From NCBI GenBank assembly GCA_934757275.1, contig CAKVLN010000001.1, forward strand, positions 248,001 to 312,000: 64,000 bases of DNA. Direction: 5' to 3'. This DNA is from an uncultured Candidatus Melainabacteria bacterium (lineage in GTDB: Bacteria > Cyanobacteriota > Vampirovibrionia > Gastranaerophilales > Gastranaerophilaceae). Positions 25,801 through 34,577 of the stretch are shown here, piece by piece; within the stretch, counting starts at the first letter, position 1, and each line of letters starts with the position of its first letter. The notes beneath the pieces are model-generated. The model had not been told where the DNA came from, ran no database searches, and worked only from the letters and a program-made list of their open reading frames with translations. Position numbers and translations under genes: made by a program.

Positions 25801-26102
25801 TTTTGATTAAAAATTACAATATAATCTTTCTCAATTTCTTCTTGAAAAGATTTTGGCAAATAGTCAAATTCGTGTATATCAATCAATATAGGAATGTTGC
25901 TATCGTTAAGAAGTTGTTTTAATGTGTACAAATCTTTTTCTTCATCATTAAAACTTTTTACTACTAAATCTAGGTCGCTACCGTCATGTGCTTCGCCTTT
26001 TATTCTGCTACCGTAAGCCCAAATTGTTGCCTTTGGACAGTAAGTTCGGAAGATTTCAAGTAACATTTTTAAAGATTGTGGGTTTAAAAATAATCTATCC
26101 AT
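25797..26102 (-). CDS. MNT-type nucleotidyltransferase (antitoxin-like)
   Basis: About 101 residues from the ATG ending at 26102 (a start ending at 26114 is also open). IWAYGSRIKGEAHDGSDLDLVV has G-S-x9-D-x-D, the minimal nucleotidyltransferase core. Such proteins pair with a HEPN partner; in the type VII toxin-antitoxin systems studied, the MNT protein adds AMP to the HEPN toxin to neutralise it. It overlaps the end of the HEPN gene by a few bases, so it is translated from the same message. Stop codon overlaps the convergent SpoIID gene's end. Confidence 0.85.
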   Translation of the reverse strand: MDRLFLNPQSLKMLLEIFRTYCPKATIWAYGSRIKGEAHDGSDLDLVVKSFNDEEKDLYTLKQLLNDSNIPILIDIHEFDYLPKSFQEEIEKDYIVIFNQN

Positions 26103-26508
26103 TTTCAATAACACTCTTTAGATGTTTTGTGTCGGCTATAAAATCGTCTATTAAAGACAAAGTTTCTTCTGCAAATGCTCTACCATAGTCATGAGCGGTA
26201 TTATTTCTGTTATCACGATATTTAAGCCAGCGAGTAGTTTCATCACCACTTATTAGTGAAAATTTATTTGCATTGCGAAACAAATCTTTAAAGGTTAACA
26301 TGTCAACAGCTTTTTTAGTGGCAAAATATGGTGCAAGTCGTTTTCTTAGTAATTTACCAGCTTGCTCCAGTGTCATTTCAAAACCTTTAACAAGAGCATT
26401 TCTATACATTTCATAATCAATTGAGCCTTCTTCTGTTGTTTTGATTAAAGAGTAGGCTTTTTCTAATGTTGAAAGACATTTTTCTAAATATTCAGTATTT
26501 ATGCTCAT
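26095..26508 (-). CDS. HEPN-type protein (HI0074 family), toxin-like partner
   Basis: The 137 residues form a helical bundle of the HI0074 type: YRNALVKGFEMTLEQAGKLL, then LFRNANKFSLISGDETTRW and WLKYRDNRNNTAHDYGRAF. The R-x4-H motif is R101-N-N-T-A-H106, the putative RNase centre of HEPN proteins. It precedes and overlaps the MNT gene, the usual order. Whether it acts as a toxin or as the substrate-binding half of a nucleotidyltransferase cannot be told from sequence. Confidence 0.85.
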   Translation of the reverse strand: MSINTEYLEKCLSTLEKAYSLIKTTEEGSIDYEMYRNALVKGFEMTLEQAGKLLRKRLAPYFATKKAVDMLTFKDLFRNANKFSLISGDETTRWLKYRDNRNNTAHDYGRAFAEETLSLIDDFIADTKHLKSVIENG

Positions 26509-26613
26509 ATAAAATTCCCTTTGAATTAATTATACACTAAATTTTTGCCATCTGCAAAATTCCTTACTCTCATTGGCTATCTTTGTTTTATAATCAAAAA
26601 AGAGGTGAATATT

Positions 26614-27579
26614 ATGAAAACGGCACAAGTGTTACAAGACAAAATTGTCATAAAAGAAATGGAAGATGAAAAACTTAATGGACGCAAGGGAGCTATAGTA
26701 AAGGTGCTGGGTTGCGGGCTTTGCGGTTCTGATATTGTTAAATTTAAGCATAAGATTGTTCATGATGGCGCAGTTTTGGGACACGAAATTGTTGCACGGA
26801 TTGTTGATATAAATTCTTCTACGCCTTTCAAAAAAGGCGATAAAATTGTAACCTCTCATCACATTCCTTGTGGAGAATGTAATTATTGCAAGCACGGAAA
26901 CGTTTCTATGTGCGAACACTTTAAGAAAACTAATATTTTCCCAGGAGGTTTTAGTGAGCTTGTATATGTTTCGGAAGAACACTTGCAGAATGTTGCCTAC
27001 AATGTTCCTGATGATATGTCAGACGAGGAAATCTCTTTTTATGAACCATTAGGGTGCTGTGTGCGTGCAATTAAGAGATGTAATTTGTTAAGAGAGGACA
27101 CTGCTCTTATTGTTGGTCTAGGCTCAATCGGCTTGTTGATGGGCGAAGGCTTGAAAGCAATGGGCTATAAGGTTTATGGTTGTGATTTAATTCCAGAGAG
27201 AATTGAATTAGCTAAAAAAATGGGAATTGAACCTTTCGATTTTAGTGATGAAGTTGATGCAGTATTTATGACATCAGGTGCTGATAAGGCTATTGATACT
27301 GCATTTAAAGCTGTTCGTATGGGCGGAAAAATTCTTGTCTTTTCTAGCACACCTTTAAGTAATGGTTATCCAAACAACGAAATCTATTACAAAGAATTGA
27401 CGGTTATGGGTAGTTATTCTCCTTCACCTGCTGATTTGAAGGACTCTTATGAACTTTTGACCTCTAAAAAAGTCAACGTTAAAAATCTTACAACCGTTTA
27501 TCCGCTAGAAAAAATTCAACAAGCGTTTGATGATACAGTAGCGAACAAAATTTTTAAAGCGTACATTAAGATTGCGTAG
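26614..27579 (+). CDS. Zinc-dependent medium-chain alcohol/polyol dehydrogenase
   Basis: I choose ATG at 26614 with AGAGGTG upstream, giving 321 residues; the frame extends to 26545 without a site. Catalytic zinc ligands: CGLCGSDIVKF, GHEIVARIVDI and the later E-P-L-G. The structural zinc loop has four cysteines (PCGECNYCKHGNVSMCEHF). The Rossmann motif is VGLGSIGLLMGEGLKA. It is similar to sorbitol/threonine-type dehydrogenases. Substrate not determinable. It converges on nagA 3 bases away. Confidence 0.88.
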   Translation: MKTAQVLQDKIVIKEMEDEKLNGRKGAIVKVLGCGLCGSDIVKFKHKIVHDGAVLGHEIVARIVDINSSTPFKKGDKIVTSHHIPCGECNYCKHGNVSMCEHFKKTNIFPGGFSELVYVSEEHLQNVAYNVPDDMSDEEISFYEPLGCCVRAIKRCNLLREDTALIVGLGSIGLLMGEGLKAMGYKVYGCDLIPERIELAKKMGIEPFDFSDEVDAVFMTSGADKAIDTAFKAVRMGGKILVFSSTPLSNGYPNNEIYYKELTVMGSYSPSPADLKDSYELLTSKKVNVKNLTTVYPLEKIQQAFDDTVANKIFKAYIKIA

Positions 27580-27581
27580 TG

Positions 27582-28457
27582 TTAGCCTACAATCTCAAAA
27601 TCTTCATTCCACTCGATTTCTCCCATTGGTTCAATGTCGTGGTAGTCGTAAACATTTTGAAGGAATTGTGGATTAAACAAACCTTTTTGACCTAAAATTT
27701 TAATGATTTCTGGTAATAATTTTGTGCTACCTGCGATTGTTCCATCTGCAGAGGTTGCTTTTTTGCCATCATAAAATATTTTAGAATCTGCAAAAATAGC
27801 TTCTTTTTGGTCGCTATAAGTTATTGGAAGAGCGTCACTTATTAAAATCACTCTGTTTGCAGGCTTTGCACGGAAGAATAATTTTAAAGCTTCATCGCTT
27901 ACATGAAGTCCATCTGCAATGATTTCTGCATAAACTCTATCTTCAATCATAGCAGATAATGCGGTAGAACTGCCTCTATGGGTAACGCCAGACATTGCAT
28001 TAAAAGTATGTGTTGCGCCATCAACTTCGCCCCAGCCAACACAGTGTCCAGCTTGAATTTTAACCCCTTTAGCTTTTAGGTAAGAAATTAAGCCTTCATC
28101 TAATTCTGGAGCTAAAGTCACAATTTTGACGAAATCATCTTCTATCTTTTGGTAGTTTTCTACCGTAAGTGCCAAAAAGTGTTCAGGATTGTGTATCCCT
28201 TTTTTTTGCGCATTAATAAATATACCTTCGAGGTGTATTCCTAAAATTGAATTAGTTTTTTTAGCCGCCTCTTTAATAATTCCGATTTGGCGTTTTGTAT
28301 TCTCAACAGAATCTGTAACAAGAGTAGGGAAGAAACCGCCAATGCCGATTTTGCGTAGCTTGTACGCAACTTCAACAATCTCATCAACATTAGCTTTGTT
28401 AAAATCAACTCCAAATGCTCCATGCATGTGTTGTTCAATTATGAGTGGTGTTTTCAT
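27582..28457 (-). CDS. nagA: N-acetylglucosamine-6-phosphate deacetylase, short form
   Basis: The protein has 291 residues against about 380 for the family. The metal and catalytic residues are all there: EQHMHGAFGVDF, IHLEGIFIN (Glu), QAGHCV (His), ATHTFNAMSGVTHR (His), IIADGLHVS and LISDALP (Asp). The N-terminal ~55-residue beta-sandwich and the matching C-terminal strands are missing. It would remove acetate from GlcNAc-6-phosphate in amino sugar recycling, fitting its place after murE. The start has an exact 17-bp tandem duplication that doubles ribosome binding site and ATG (28454-28487). Confidence 0.85.
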   Translation of the reverse strand: MKTPLIIEQHMHGAFGVDFNKANVDEIVEVAYKLRKIGIGGFFPTLVTDSVENTKRQIGIIKEAAKKTNSILGIHLEGIFINAQKKGIHNPEHFLALTVENYQKIEDDFVKIVTLAPELDEGLISYLKAKGVKIQAGHCVGWGEVDGATHTFNAMSGVTHRGSSTALSAMIEDRVYAEIIADGLHVSDEALKLFFRAKPANRVILISDALPITYSDQKEAIFADSKIFYDGKKATSADGTIAGSTKLLPEIIKILGQKGLFNPQFLQNVYDYHDIEPMGEIEWNEDFEIVG

Positions 28458-28487
28458 TCCCTGCCCCTTTTCATTCCCTGCCCCTTT
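28454..28487 (-). repeat. 17-bp tandem duplication at the nagA start
   Basis: TCATTCCCTGCCCCTTT occurs twice back to back (28454-28470 and 28471-28487). On the minus strand each unit holds GGGGCAGGGA plus ATG. The upstream ATG opens a 6-codon reading frame (M-K-R-G-R-E) whose TGA overlaps the nagA ATG. Confidence 0.9.
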
Positions 28488-28496
28488 GTATTTGTG

Positions 28497-29966
28497 CTAA
28501 GCTTTTACAGTTCCAAAGATTTCTCTAACTTTTTCTCTGTCGTCAAAGTGGATTGTTTCGTGTGCCAAAATTTGGTAATCTTCGTGACCTTTACCTGCAA
28601 CTAGAACAACATCTTTTGCACCAGCCAATTTGCAAGCCTCTTTGATGGCAAGTTCTCTATCTGGTTCTACAACAACGTCATTAACACTTCTCAAGCCTGC
28701 AAGAATATCTGTAATAATTTGTTGCGGATCTTCCGAACGAGGATTGTCGCTGGTTACAATGATTTTATCAGCCAATTCTTCTGCAATTCTGCCCATCTTA
28801 GGACGTTTTGTAGCATCTCTATCGCCACCGCAACCGAATACACAAATCAACTTACCTTCGCTAGGCGTAATATCTCTTGCCGCTTTCAAAACATTTTCCA
28901 AACCGTCTGGAGTGTGTGCATAGTCAACAATTACAGTTGGTTGGTTGATTATAATTTCAAATCTACCTGCAACACCGCCTAATTGTTCCATTGTGTGTAT
29001 AGCTTTTTCTATATCCATATTCAAGGCTAAAGCGGTTGTAAGTGCCGCTAGAACGTTGTATACAGAAAACATACCATTCATTTTAAGATTTACTTTGTAT
29101 TTTTTTTCTTTGATAACGCAAGTGAATGATGCGCCGTCGTGGTTAAAGGTTACATTTGTTGCTTTAACGTCAGCTGGCATGTTTACGCCGTAAGTGTACA
29201 AGTTAACTGTTGGAGAAATTACCTCCATGAATTTTCCTGCGTAACTATCATCTGCGTTTATTACTGCAAAATCACCTGCAACAAGTCTTTCAAACAAAAT
29301 TGCTTTTGCCTTGAAGTAATTGTTCATTGTGATATGAAAATCTAGGTGGTCTTGAGTTAAATTTGTAAAAACGGCTCCATTAAAGTCACAATAATCAACT
29401 CTGTGTTGAACCAGTGAATGCGAACTAACCTCCATAACAACATTTTTAATATTTTTTTCTTCAATATCAGCAAAGATTTTTTGTAATTCTGGAGCTTGAG
29501 GAGTTGTGTGTTTTGCATCATGATAACTGTCTTCTGACGAAAATTTGTGTCCTAAAGTCCCGATTAATGCACACTCTTGATTATTTTCTTCAAAAAGTTT
29601 TTGGATTAAGTGCGTTACTGTTGTTTTTCCGTTTGTGCCAGTAACACCAATCAAATTAAGTTTTTTTGAAGGTGATGCGTAGAATAAATCTGCGATTTGC
29701 GCAATCACTTCTGAAGTGTCACTAACTACAACCTGTGGTATATCTAGGTTTAAACGTTTTTCTACGATGCAAAGAATTGCACCATTTGCAACTGCTTCTT
29801 CTGCAAATTCGTGACCGTCAACGTGTTCACCAGTTAAACAAATAAATACATCGTTTGGTTTTGTTTTTTTAGAATTGTAAGAAATTCCTGCTATTTCACC
29901 CGAAAAATCGTCTTCATTAACTAATTCAATATAATTTATATTATCAATTAAAGTTCTTAATCTCAT
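28497..29966 (-). CDS. murE: UDP-MurNAc-tripeptide synthetase, meso-DAP type
   Basis: The protein has 489 residues. GVTGTNGKTT (108-117) is the Mur ligase P-loop. HTTPQAPEL and VMEVSSHSL precede TNLTQDHLDFH. The C-terminal DNPRSEDP motif is the one that selects meso-diaminopimelate rather than lysine, so the wall is DAP-type. It adds the third stem-peptide residue to UDP-MurNAc-L-Ala-D-Glu. It shares its first base with the stop of ftsI, so translation is coupled. Confidence 0.96.
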   Translation of the reverse strand: MRLRTLIDNINYIELVNEDDFSGEIAGISYNSKKTKPNDVFICLTGEHVDGHEFAEEAVANGAILCIVEKRLNLDIPQVVVSDTSEVIAQIADLFYASPSKKLNLIGVTGTNGKTTVTHLIQKLFEENNQECALIGTLGHKFSSEDSYHDAKHTTPQAPELQKIFADIEEKNIKNVVMEVSSHSLVQHRVDYCDFNGAVFTNLTQDHLDFHITMNNYFKAKAILFERLVAGDFAVINADDSYAGKFMEVISPTVNLYTYGVNMPADVKATNVTFNHDGASFTCVIKEKKYKVNLKMNGMFSVYNVLAALTTALALNMDIEKAIHTMEQLGGVAGRFEIIINQPTVIVDYAHTPDGLENVLKAARDITPSEGKLICVFGCGGDRDATKRPKMGRIAEELADKIIVTSDNPRSEDPQQIITDILAGLRSVNDVVVEPDRELAIKEACKLAGAKDVVLVAGKGHEDYQILAHETIHFDDREKVREIFGTVKA

Positions 29967-31687
29967 TAATCTAAGTTCCCTCCTACCTTATCAGGTTGTA
30001 AATTTAAAATTCTTGCAATTTGTGTTGAAATCTCTTTGAAAATAGGTGCAGCAACTGTGTTACCCCAAATTTCACCACCTTGAGCAGAGTCAACAATAAC
30101 GTATATCAAAACTTGCGGATTGCTTGATGGCATATAACCCACGATTGAGGTGTAAAGTTTTGTTGTGTAACCGCTACCATTTTCTTTTGGTTTAATAGAT
30201 GTACCAGTTTTCGCTGCAATGTTGTAACTTGCTGATTTAATCGGTGATTTACCTCTGTTAATACTTTCGGTCAATAATTCTGTTACAACTCGAGCGTGTT
30301 CTGGGCTCATAACTTGTACTTTTTTAATCTTGTTTTCAGCCTCTTCTGGCGAATATTTGATAACGTGCGGAGTTACTCTTACGCCATCGTTTGCTAGGGC
30401 TGAAACTGCTGAAACCATTTGAATAGCCGTTACAGAAGAACCGTAACCATAACCCATTGTCGCTAAGTCAGATGCGTCCCATTTTGCAGGTGGTTTTAAT
30501 AGACCAACAGACTCCCCTGGAAGGTCAATGCCAGTTTTTTCACCAAACCCGAATTTTTTAAGCATTCCGTAGTATTCGTATTTGCCCATCATTTGAGCGA
30601 TAATAACTGACGCAACGTTGCTTGAATGCTCAAACAAATATACAAGGTCAATCATTCCTGGGTTTGGTCTGCGAGCGTAATCGTAGTTCTTAATTGTCCA
30701 CCAACCAACTTTTATTTTTCCTGTATCGTTAATCTTTGAATATCTGTTGATTTTACCTAGCTCAATAGCTGAGGCTACTGTAATTGTTTTGAAGGTTGAC
30801 CCTGGAGGGAAAATGTCTGTTAGCGTCCAGTTTTTGATTTGGAAACTTGAGGCGTTTTTGAAATTGTTAGGGTCAAAATATGGATAAACCGCATAAGCTA
30901 GAATTTCGCCGTTACGAGGGTTCATAACAATTACTGCACCTCTATGAGCCTTGAATTTTTCAATAGATTTCATCAACTCTTTTTCGCAAACGTGTTGTAC
31001 CGCAGCGTCAATCGTTAATGTAACATCTTTACCCTTAATCGGTTTTGTGGCTGCAACGGGGTCTGTTGTAATGTTATAAATTACTTTGCCTTTTGGCGTC
31101 ATCTCTAAGTTAGAGGCTTTGCTTACACTTTCTAATTTGTCTTTTGCGGTAAGTTCAACTCCAGAAGCTACGTCAGCATCAAAATTGTAATAGCCTAAAA
31201 CGTGCGCTGCGAGCGTTCCTTGAGGATAAGTTCTTATGCTTTTCTTATCCATTGGAATTTCTCTTAGGTTAAGTTTTGCGATTTGGTCACGAGTGTGGCG
31301 GTCAACATTCTTTTTAAGAGAGATTACTGCAACATTTTGTCGAAGTTTTTCTGTTAAGTCTATTTGTGAAACTTTTAAAATAGGTGCTAAAATTTTTGCA
31401 AGCTCTTCAGGTGAACGTTCTCCAAAATCGGCTTTTCTCGCAAAAATATCGTAATATACTGTGTCAGTAGCGAGTTTTATGCCATTTCTGTCATAAATAT
31501 TGCCACGCATAACAAAAGAACTTGCTCTGCGTTGGTTTTTAGCTTTGATTCTAAAATGTCTAACATCAAGCACTTGAACAGAGAAAAGGTATACAACAAA
31601 TAATAGCACTGCGATTGCAAAACCGCACTGAAACCATATTATACGTTCTGAAAATAGTTTATTTCTATTGGTATTATCGCCTCGCAT
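29966..31687 (-). CDS. ftsI: Class B penicillin-binding protein (FtsI/PBP2)
   Basis: The protein has 573 residues. One N-terminal membrane anchor (residues 17-40, CGFAIAVLLFVVYLFSVQVL), a pedestal domain with RGNIYDRNGIKLA, then the transpeptidase: S-T-F-K at 297-300, S-S-N at 355-357 and K-T-G-T at 493-496. All catalytic residues are intact. It cross-links septal peptidoglycan with FtsW. Genes ftsI, murE and nagA form one unit; ribosome binding site GGGGGAGAA. Confidence 0.94.
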   Translation of the reverse strand: MRGDNTNRNKLFSERIIWFQCGFAIAVLLFVVYLFSVQVLDVRHFRIKAKNQRRASSFVMRGNIYDRNGIKLATDTVYYDIFARKADFGERSPEELAKILAPILKVSQIDLTEKLRQNVAVISLKKNVDRHTRDQIAKLNLREIPMDKKSIRTYPQGTLAAHVLGYYNFDADVASGVELTAKDKLESVSKASNLEMTPKGKVIYNITTDPVAATKPIKGKDVTLTIDAAVQHVCEKELMKSIEKFKAHRGAVIVMNPRNGEILAYAVYPYFDPNNFKNASSFQIKNWTLTDIFPPGSTFKTITVASAIELGKINRYSKINDTGKIKVGWWTIKNYDYARRPNPGMIDLVYLFEHSSNVASVIIAQMMGKYEYYGMLKKFGFGEKTGIDLPGESVGLLKPPAKWDASDLATMGYGYGSSVTAIQMVSAVSALANDGVRVTPHVIKYSPEEAENKIKKVQVMSPEHARVVTELLTESINRGKSPIKSASYNIAAKTGTSIKPKENGSGYTTKLYTSIVGYMPSSNPQVLIYVIVDSAQGGEIWGNTVAAPIFKEISTQIARILNLQPDKVGGNLD

Positions 31688-31764
31688 ACTTCTCCCCCGT
31701 AAACTAATAATACCATAATAGATAATTATTAGCTAATATTAGTAATAAAACTAAACATATTTTT

Positions 31765-32487
31765 TTATCTTAATCTTAAAAAGGCTTCAACTTTTGCCCT
31801 GATTGAATTTGAGGCGTAATCATCAATGTCAATATAAAGCCCGTTGTATTTATCGGCTAAATATTTTGCTAATTGTGATTTTGCGCAGAAGGCTTGTGCG
31901 TAGAATACTGTTGGAACATTTTCTTCTACAAACATTTCTAAGTCTAAATCAGCAGGAGTTCCAGCCTCAACGCACCTTGTCCAACCGTAGACATGAGTTG
32001 TGTTTGGAAATAGTTTTAAAATCTCTAAGTCGTTCGGTGGTACACCCCAAAAACCAAACTCAGCAGGTACTTGAATTAAGTCCTCGTGCTTGGCGGGAGT
32101 TATTATATCAGCTGTAATCATAGTGATTTTATCATACAGAGGTAAATTACTTGTGCTGATTTTAAGCTCTCGTTTTGGTTCAAGTTTTTCAAAAATTGTT
32201 TGAATAACGTTAAAACCTAAATCGGCTAAGATTTTTGACGCAAACCAACCGCTATCACATTTGTCTTTCCCAATTGGAGCTAAAATTAAATCGGGCTTGA
32301 GATAGAGGGTGTTGTCGATAATGTTTCTAATAATTTTGCAATACGATTCTGGCAAAATGTTTGTTTTAGGATAATTAAAATCAATATCTAAATCAATCCA
32401 CTCTGCGTTAGGTGCATTTTTTTTAGTTTTTTCGACAATTTCTGGGTCTGGATATCCCCAAAAACCAATTTTTTTAATGTTATTCAT
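31765..32487 (-). CDS. Orphan cytosolic protein
   Basis: I start at ATG ending at 32487 (MNNIKKIGFWGYPDPEIVEK), giving 240 residues. The frame stays open to 32637, but those codons run into a dispersed intergenic repeat and should be dropped. The alternating beta/alpha pattern and the segment LILAPIGKDKCDSGWFASKI suggest a Rossmann-like fold. EFGFWGVPPNDLEILKLFP echoes the N-terminus, hinting at an internal duplication. A TATGAT box lies about 7 bases before the ATG. Family not recognised. Confidence 0.65.
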   Translation of the reverse strand: MNNIKKIGFWGYPDPEIVEKTKKNAPNAEWIDLDIDFNYPKTNILPESYCKIIRNIIDNTLYLKPDLILAPIGKDKCDSGWFASKILADLGFNVIQTIFEKLEPKRELKISTSNLPLYDKITMITADIITPAKHEDLIQVPAEFGFWGVPPNDLEILKLFPNTTHVYGWTRCVEAGTPADLDLEMFVEENVPTVFYAQAFCAKSQLAKYLADKYNGLYIDIDDYASNSIRAKVEAFLRLR

Positions 32488-32577
32488 AATTATAATCATA
32501 GCACAAATGATTTTTGGGTTAGAGGTGAAGAAAACTTTGTTATTAAATTGTGTTATATAGATTACTTTGTCGCTCTC

Positions 32578-32653
32578 GCTCCTCGTAATGACTGAACGTA
32601 AAACGCCTAGCTGGGTGTCATTGCGAGAAAATCGCAAGATTTTTGTGGCAATC
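32578..32653 (+). repeat. Dispersed repeat, type 2 (copy 1)
   Basis: About 76 bases containing CATTGCGAGAAAATCGCAAG, with a TTGCGA/TCGCAA hairpin, and flanking TGACT...CTAGCTGGGT. A diverged copy is at 62873-62949. It resembles the widespread 'CATTGCGAG...GGCAATC' kind of intergenic repeat. Confidence 0.75.
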
Positions 32654-32662
32654 CTTTTTTGT

Positions 32663-32718
32663 TACCCACCCGCATTTGTAACTTTCGCAAAGCTCAAGAA
32701 CGACTGCGACCTCCCTAA
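32663..32718 (-). repeat. Dispersed 56-bp repeat, type 1 (copy 1)
   Basis: Minus-strand copy of a 56-bp sequence starting TTAGGGAGGTCGCAGTC and ending GCGGGTGGGTA. Other copies are at 34300-34355, 60806-60861 and 63009-63064. It has one mismatch to the 34300 copy. Confidence 0.85.
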
Positions 32719-32738
32719 CTAGGGCGGTTTAGAGAAAA

Positions 32739-32763
32739 GTAGGGTGCTGTCGTTTGACGCACC
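32739..32763 (+). repeat. REP-like hairpin, GGTGCGTC type
   Basis: GTAG (32739-32742), then GGTGCTGTC pairing with GACGCACC with one bulge. The same sequence without the bulge is at 39821-39844, and a reverse copy is at 62964-62988. The remaining bases to 32935 show no gene. Confidence 0.7.
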
Positions 32764-32934
32764 AATAACTTTTTTATGCAAATAGATTACCTGCTTAGTA
32801 AAAAATCTTGTGATTCTGTGATGGGGAAGGTGACGAACAAATTCTTTCTAAATATCGTTATACATAACAATTGATTCCAACAAAATAAAATGATATATTA
32901 GTGGTAGAGTAAAATTGTATTTGAGGAGTTTTAT

Positions 32935-33240
32935 ATGAGCGAAGAAATTAAAATTAATAATGTTAATGGCGTGGATATTGTTCAATATCAGCCTAAAGGT
33001 GTTTGTTGCAAATTAATGCAAATGAGAATAAAAGACAATATTATTCAAGATGTAGAGTTTGTGGGTGGTTGCAATGGAAACTTGAGTGGAATTGGTGTCT
33101 TGATAAAAGGTATGAATATTAATGATATTGTGCCAAAATTAAGCGGCTTGCATTGCGGCAGCCGTCCAACAAGCTGTCCTGACCAGCTAACAAAAGGTAT
33201 TGAGGCATACTTGAATGCTAAAAGTGAAGTTAAGGTTTAG
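32935..33240 (+). CDS. TSCPD-domain protein (TIGR03905-like)
   Basis: The 101 residues carry KGVCCKLMQMRIKDNIIQDV, FVGGCNGNLSGIGVLI, LHCGSRPTSCPDQLTKGI: the TSCPD domain, also found at the C-terminus of some vitamin B12-dependent ribonucleotide reductases. Here it stands alone at the usual length of the small family. The conserved cysteines suggest metal or redox binding. Biochemical role unknown. Good ribosome binding site (GAGGAG). It is 18 bases before the dehydrogenase gene and probably co-transcribed. Confidence 0.85.
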   Translation: MSEEIKINNVNGVDIVQYQPKGVCCKLMQMRIKDNIIQDVEFVGGCNGNLSGIGVLIKGMNINDIVPKLSGLHCGSRPTSCPDQLTKGIEAYLNAKSEVKV

Positions 33241-33258
33241 AAATCGAAAAGAGGCACT

Positions 33259-34266
33259 ATGAAACGAGTAACATTAATTAAAGGCGATGGAATTGGACCA
33301 GAAATTACAGATGCGGTGGTTAAAATTATTAATGCAGCAGGCGTTGCAATTGATTGGGAAGTTCAAACCGCAGGCGCAGATGTGATTGAAACAGAGGGAA
33401 CTCCGCTACCGCAAAGGGTGATAGATTCTGTTAAAAGAAACAAAGTTGCGCTAAAATCACCTGTCACAACGCCAATCGGCAAAGGTTTCCGCTCGGTTAA
33501 TGTTCAGCTTAGAAAAGAATTAGATTTATATGCAAATCTTAGACCGTGTTATAATTTGCCAAATGTAAAAACTCGTTATGATAATGTTGACATAATAGTT
33601 GTTAGAGAAAACACCGAGGACTTATACGCTGGTATTGAACGTCAAATCGACTCAGATACTGCCGAAAGTATCAAAATTATTACCAGAAAGGCATCTGAAA
33701 GAATTGCAAAATTTGCGTTTGAATATGCGGTTAAAAATAACCGTAAGGAAGTCTGTGTGGTTACAAAAGCTAATATTTGCAAGCTTTCAGACGGTTTGTT
33801 TTTAGAATGTGCAAGAAAAGTTGCACAAGATTATCCAACAATAAAACTAAGAGAAATTTTGGTTGACAATTGTTGTATGCAATTAGTTCAAAATCCTAAT
33901 CAATTTGACGTGTTATTGTTGCCAAACCTTTATGGTGATATTGTTTCAGACCTTTGTGCAGGCTTGATTGGCGGGCTGGGAATTGCGCAAGGCGCAAATA
34001 TTGGTCAAGATTATGCAGTATTTGAGCCAGTACACGGATCAGCACCTGATATTGCAGGTCAAGATAAAGCCAATCCAACTGCAATGCTAATGTCTGCAAT
34101 AGAAATGTTGAACTATATCGGCGAAATCGAGGCTGCAAAGAAAATAAAATTTGCGTTACTTGAAACTCTTGATGCAGGTATTAAAACTGCCGATTTGGGT
34201 GGAAATGCAAGTTGCAGTGAATTTACTCAGGCAATTATTGATAGATTGGTTGTGTTGGAAAAATAG
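33259..34266 (+). CDS. NAD-dependent isocitrate dehydrogenase-type enzyme
   Basis: The 335 residues start LIKGDGIGPEITDAVVKII. RSVNVQLRKELDLYANLRPC and IIVVRENTEDLYAGIE are the substrate loop of isocitrate (not isopropylmalate) dehydrogenases, and NLYGDIVSDLCAGLIGGLG and FEPVHGSAPDIAGQDKANP complete the metal and cofactor sites. It oxidises isocitrate to 2-oxoglutarate, feeding glutamate synthesis. Homoisocitrate dehydrogenase is the nearest alternative. Ribosome binding site AGAGGC. Confidence 0.88.
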   Translation: MKRVTLIKGDGIGPEITDAVVKIINAAGVAIDWEVQTAGADVIETEGTPLPQRVIDSVKRNKVALKSPVTTPIGKGFRSVNVQLRKELDLYANLRPCYNLPNVKTRYDNVDIIVVRENTEDLYAGIERQIDSDTAESIKIITRKASERIAKFAFEYAVKNNRKEVCVVTKANICKLSDGLFLECARKVAQDYPTIKLREILVDNCCMQLVQNPNQFDVLLLPNLYGDIVSDLCAGLIGGLGIAQGANIGQDYAVFEPVHGSAPDIAGQDKANPTAMLMSAIEMLNYIGEIEAAKKIKFALLETLDAGIKTADLGGNASCSEFTQAIIDRLVVLEK

Positions 34267-34299
34267 GATATTTCGTGGATTATAACTTTACCTCACTTA

Positions 34300-34355
34300 T
34301 TAGGGAGGTCGCAGTCGTTCTTGAGCTTTGCGAAAGTTACGAATGCGGGTGGGTA
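34300..34355 (+). repeat. Dispersed 56-bp repeat, type 1 (copy 2)
   Basis: Plus-strand copy of TTAGGGAGGTCGCAGTC...GCGGGTGGGTA in the ~310-base gap between the dehydrogenase gene and HU. The rest of the gap holds only the HU terminator and no gene. Confidence 0.85.
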
Positions 34356-34523
34356 TTGATTAAAAAGAAATAGTTATTAAAAAGCTGGATTTTTCGGTGC
34401 TAATCGCACCTCAAAATGACGAAGAATGTGTTAATCTAGCGCATTTTGTCTAAAGCGGTGGAAACGCATTGCACTAAAATAAGTAATCTGTTGTGCGTTA
34501 TTTGGCACACAAACAACAATAAA

Positions 34524-34551
34524 TAAGGCGTGTCAATTTTGACACGCCTTA
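34524..34551 (-). terminator. HU gene terminator
   Basis: TAAGGCGTGTCAA pairs with TTGACACGCCTTA over 13 bp around a 2-base loop, 26 bases past the HU stop. No strong T run. Confidence 0.75.
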
Positions 34552-34577
34552 TGCAAATTTATTCTTAAAATCGTTAA

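Noticed and set aside
28941..29193. Plus-strand frames inside murE
   Set aside because: Shadow frames; murE on the minus strand has all family motifs.
32488..32637. N-terminal extension of the orphan gene at 31765
   Set aside because: Its codons coincide with the type 2 dispersed repeat that also occurs in a plain intergenic gap at 62873.
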